A stretch of DNA of 38,944 bases, taken from the NCBI GenBank assembly GCA_025362555.1, contig JANYFP010000007.1:1-38944 (forward strand), in the 5' to 3' direction. The notes below the pieces were generated by a model, which saw only the letters and a program-made list of their open reading frames with translations, was not told the origin of the DNA and made no database searches. The stretch is from Verrucomicrobiota bacterium (lineage in GTDB: Bacteria; Verrucomicrobiota; Verrucomicrobiia; Opitutales; Opitutaceae). The position numbers and the translations under genes were made by a program. Shown piece after piece: positions 35,887 through 38,944 of this stretch (position 1 is the first letter of the stretch; every line of letters begins with the position of its first letter).

Positions 35887-37428
35887 ATGCTAAATTCACG
35901 GTCCCTTCGTTACCTGCTACGCTTCGCCCTGCTTGGCTGCTGCTCCCTCGCAGGAGCTCTCCGCGGCGCCGATCCGCTGTCGCCACCCGAGCCGATTGCG
36001 GCGGGAACATTTGCGCCGACGGTCGAATCTTTGCGGCAATACCAAACCCCTGAATGGTTTCGCGACGCGAAGTTCGGTATCTGGGCGCACTGGGGTCCGC
36101 AAGCCGTGCCGCGCCAGGGCGACTGGTATGCGCGCCAGATGTATTTACAAGGGCATCCGCAATACGAGCATCACCTCAAAACCTACGGCCATCCCTCGAA
36201 GCACGGCTACAAGGATATCATTCCATTGTGGAAGGCGGAGAAGTGGGACCCGGACGCCTTGATGGCGCTCTACGCCAAAGCGGGCGCCAAATATTTCGTC
36301 AGCATGGGGGTGCACCACGACAATTTCGATCTGTGGAATTCAAAATTTCATCGCTGGAACTCCGTGGCGATGGGCCCGCACCGCGATGTCGTGGGCGAAT
36401 GGAAACAAGCCGCCGTGCACGCTGGTTTGCGTTTCGGCGTCTCCGAACATCTCGGCCCCAGCTACGCTTGGTTCTCTCCGAGTCACGGTTGGGATCAGTA
36501 TGGCCCCACACCGGGTGTTCCCTATGACGGGGCTGATCCGACCAACGCGGATCTCTACCATCCGGAACATAACGAGCCGTTTCATTGGGGACGCTCCTGG
36601 TACGCGACTGATGAAAAATGGCATCGGGAATGGTTCAACCGGATCAAGGATCTTGTCGATCAGCACCATCCTGATTTTCTCTACACGGATGGGGGAATTC
36701 CATTCGAGGAAACCGGTCGCAGCCTCCTTGCCCATTTCTACAATTCAAATTGTGCGGCGCACGGCGGGAAAAATGAGGCGGTCTACACTTTCAAGGACAT
36801 GGGAACCGGCGAAGTTATTCCGGAAGCTGGGGTGTTGGATGTTGAGCGCGGCGTGATGCCCGGTATCCAGCCTCGCCCCTGGCAAACCGATACTTCGATC
36901 GGCGATTGGTTCTACAGTGACGGCTTCAAATATAAGACAACCACTGACGTCGTTCACATGTTGGCCGACATCGTTAGCAAGAACGGCAATTTGTTACTGA
37001 ACGTGGTGCTCTACGCCGACGGCAGTCTTCCGCCCGAACCGCGTGAGTTCCTCGGCGAGATGGCGGCATGGATGACGGTAAATGGGGAAGCAATCCACGG
37101 CACCCGGCCATGGAAAATTTTCGGTGAAGGTCCGACTGTGGCGGCTTCCGGTCATTTTAAGGAGGACACCGTTTACACGCCGCAGGACATCCGTTTCACC
37201 ACCAAAGCAGATGCACTTTACGCAATCACCCTCGGCGTGCCCGAGGGTGAAGTCCGAATTAAGTGCCTCGGCCGCGATGCCAAACTCTCCGACAAGACGG
37301 TGCAGACCGTGCGCCTTCTCGGCAGCAGCGAAAAACTTACCTGGTCGCAGCAGGCTGAGGCGTTGGTGATCACGGTGCCTTCTTCCCTCCCCAGCCAACA
37401 CTCCGCCACGTTCAAGATTGAATTTTGA
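35887..37428 (+). CDS. GH29 alpha-L-fucosidase-like glycoside hydrolase
   Basis: ORF 35602..37428; start MLNSRSLRYLLRFALLGCCSLAGALRGADP at 35887. WFRDAKFGIWAHWGPQAVPRQGDWYARQMY, KAGAKYFVSMGVHHDNFDLWNSKFHRWNSVAMGPHRDVVGEWKQAA, DFLYTDGGIPFE, NGNLLLNVVLYADGSLPPE. Confidence 0.93.
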   Translation: MLNSRSLRYLLRFALLGCCSLAGALRGADPLSPPEPIAAGTFAPTVESLRQYQTPEWFRDAKFGIWAHWGPQAVPRQGDWYARQMYLQGHPQYEHHLKTYGHPSKHGYKDIIPLWKAEKWDPDALMALYAKAGAKYFVSMGVHHDNFDLWNSKFHRWNSVAMGPHRDVVGEWKQAAVHAGLRFGVSEHLGPSYAWFSPSHGWDQYGPTPGVPYDGADPTNADLYHPEHNEPFHWGRSWYATDEKWHREWFNRIKDLVDQHHPDFLYTDGGIPFEETGRSLLAHFYNSNCAAHGGKNEAVYTFKDMGTGEVIPEAGVLDVERGVMPGIQPRPWQTDTSIGDWFYSDGFKYKTTTDVVHMLADIVSKNGNLLLNVVLYADGSLPPEPREFLGEMAAWMTVNGEAIHGTRPWKIFGEGPTVAASGHFKEDTVYTPQDIRFTTKADALYAITLGVPEGEVRIKCLGRDAKLSDKTVQTVRLLGSSEKLTWSQQAEALVITVPSSLPSQHSATFKIEF

Positions 37429-38457
37429 ATGCACTTTGAGTTCACCAATTTTGCTCGTGGGATTTTGAGCTGGCTGCTTCTGGCTGGGATTACATCTGCC
37501 GACGCGAAACAGGTCAGCATTCACGATCCGGTCATGGCTCGGGAAGGAGATACTTTCTACCTTTTCAGCACTGGACCGGGAATTACTTTCTACAGTTCGA
37601 AAGACATGAAGAATTGGCGGCTGCGTGGGCGAGTGTTCCCCGGCGAGCCAGCGTGGGCCAAGCAAGTCGCTCCGACCTTTAACGGCCACATTTGGGCGCC
37701 TGATATTGTCCGCCATGACGGGAAAAATTTCCTCTACTATTCTGTTTCCGGTTTCGGGAAAAACGCCTCAGCCATCGGCGTGACGATCAACAAAACGCTT
37801 GATCCCGATTCGCCCGACTACAAATGGGAGGATCAAGGAATCGTGCTTCATTCCGTGCCGGAGCGTGATCTCTGGAATGCAATCGATCCCGCCGTGGTGC
37901 TGGAATCCGACGGCACCGCGTGGATGGGTTTCGGTTCCTTTTGGTCGGGACTGAAGCTGGTGAAGCTGGCGCCCAGTCTCACCGCGTTGGCTGAGCCGCA
38001 GGAATGGCGGACGTTGGCGAAACGGGATCGTTCGTTTCTGATTCCTGATACCGAGCCGGGAACGGCCGAAATCGAAGCGCCCTTCTTCTTTAAAAAAGGA
38101 GACTACTACTATCTGTTTGTCTCGTGGGGCCTGTGCTGTCGCGGCAAGGACAGTACGTATCGATTGATGGTGGGGCGCTCGACGAACGTCACGGGTCCCT
38201 ACTTTGACAAAGAAGGCCGTAAATTGACCGAAGGCGGTGGCAGCGTGGTGTTGGCCGGTAATAAAACGTGGCCGGGCCTGGGCCACAACAGTGCGTACAC
38301 TTTTGACGGCAAAGATTATCTCGTTTTCCACGCCTACGAGGCGGCAGATCACGGTCTGCAAAAATTGAAAATCGCCGAAATTTCCTGGGACGCGCAATTC
38401 TGGCCCGTCATCGATCCGACCGTGCTCGATGACTACGTCAGCACGCAAATCGAGTAA
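37429..38457 (+). CDS. GH43 arabinan endo-1,5-alpha-L-arabinosidase-like
   Basis: [45 protein letters not shown]...[99 protein letters not shown]. Start abuts the GH29 stop (TGAATG). Confidence 0.95.
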   Translation: [342 protein letters not shown]

Positions 38458-38481
38458 ACCGCGCTCCTCCGGTCACATTTC

Positions 38482-38850
38482 ATGCAAACTCAAAAACTTA
38501 CCGTGCTCGAGAAGATCGGTTTCGGGGCCGGCGACGCCGCCGTCAACGTCGTCTGGTCATCGATGGCCCTGATCCTGACGTTTTTTTATACCGACGTGTA
38601 CGGGCTCAAGACCGCGGACATTGCGATGCTCGCGCTGCTGCCGCGGTTAATTGACGCCTTTGCTGATGTCGCGATGGGCATGATTACCGACAAGCACACG
38701 ACGCGGTGGGGGCGCTACCGTCCGTACCTGCTGTTCTTCTCCGTGCCGTTCGGCCTGTCGATCATGCTGGTCTTCACGACCCCGGAGTTGGCGTACAATT
38801 CTAAACTGCTCTATGCGTATGCGACGTACATTGCGATGATGCTGGTGTTC
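38482..38850 (+). CDS. GPH/MFS-type sugar:cation symporter, truncated by the fold-back at the window end
   Basis: LTVLEKIGFGAGDAAVNVVWSSMALILTFFYTDVYGLKTADIAMLALLPRLIDAFADVAMGMITDKHTTRWGRYRPYLLFFSVPFGLSIMLVFTTPEL...YATYIAMMLVFTA; sequence after about 38850 is the reverse complement of upstream sequence. Confidence 0.9.
38554..38647 (+). repeat. left arm of a 94-bp perfect inverted repeat
   Basis: tggtcatcgatggccctgatcctgacg...gctgccgcggt equals the reverse complement of 38851..38944. Confidence 0.97.
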
Positions 38851-38944
38851 ACCGCGGCAGCAGCGCGAGCATCGCAATGTCCGCGGTCTTGAGCCCGTAC
38901 ACGTCGGTATAAAAAAACGTCAGGATCAGGGCCATCGATGACCA
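38851..38944 (-). repeat. right arm of a 94-bp perfect inverted repeat at the contig end
   Basis: accgcggcagcagcgcgagcatcgc...gggccatcgatgacca equals the reverse complement of 38554..38647. Confidence 0.97.

Noticed and set aside
1-38944. CRISPR arrays, tRNA/rRNA genes, prophage or insertion sequences
   Set aside because: I saw no regularly spaced direct repeats, tRNA-like cloverleaf with a TTCGA-type arm, or transposase/integrase/phage ORF. A tool scan would be needed to exclude degenerate cases.

Overview
The window is a high-GC chromosomal segment that looks like Verrucomicrobia/Opitutaceae, judged from gene content and style; taxonomy was not tested. Its core is an L-arabinose/arabinan catabolism locus. 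A minus-strand block carries araB, a GH51 arabinofuranosidase, araA, a sugar ABC transporter (binding protein, ATPase, permease) and araD. A plus-strand block carries an ECF sigma factor, a Ser/Thr kinase, a GH43, a TonB-dependent receptor, a chimeric/frameshifted GH43, a GH29, an intact GH43 and a truncated GPH-type transporter. The left part holds a partial UTP-glucose-1-phosphate uridylyltransferase-like gene, a Tat-type Gfo/Idh/MocA oxidoreductase, an ECF sigma/anti-sigma pair divergent from a second TonB-dependent receptor, an esterase-like protein with helical repeats and a PDZ-like tail, a glucoamylase/GH144-like enzyme, a CoA transferase, a methyltransferase, a ferredoxin, a DUF4242 protein and a periplasmic-binding-domain hybrid histidine kinase. 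I found no convincing wholly new system. The points most worth a second look are: (1) a 94-bp perfect fold-back at the right end, probably an assembly or amplification chimera; (2) a GH43 gene that joins the N-terminal half of one paralog to a GH43 lacking its start and then loses frame; (3) palindromic REP-like elements at most junctions of the ara block, one of which is read through by araB; (4) near absence of Shine-Dalgarno sequences, with C/T-rich tracts next to many ATGs; (5) a cytochrome b562-like gene and a non-RD kinase paired with an ECF sigma factor.
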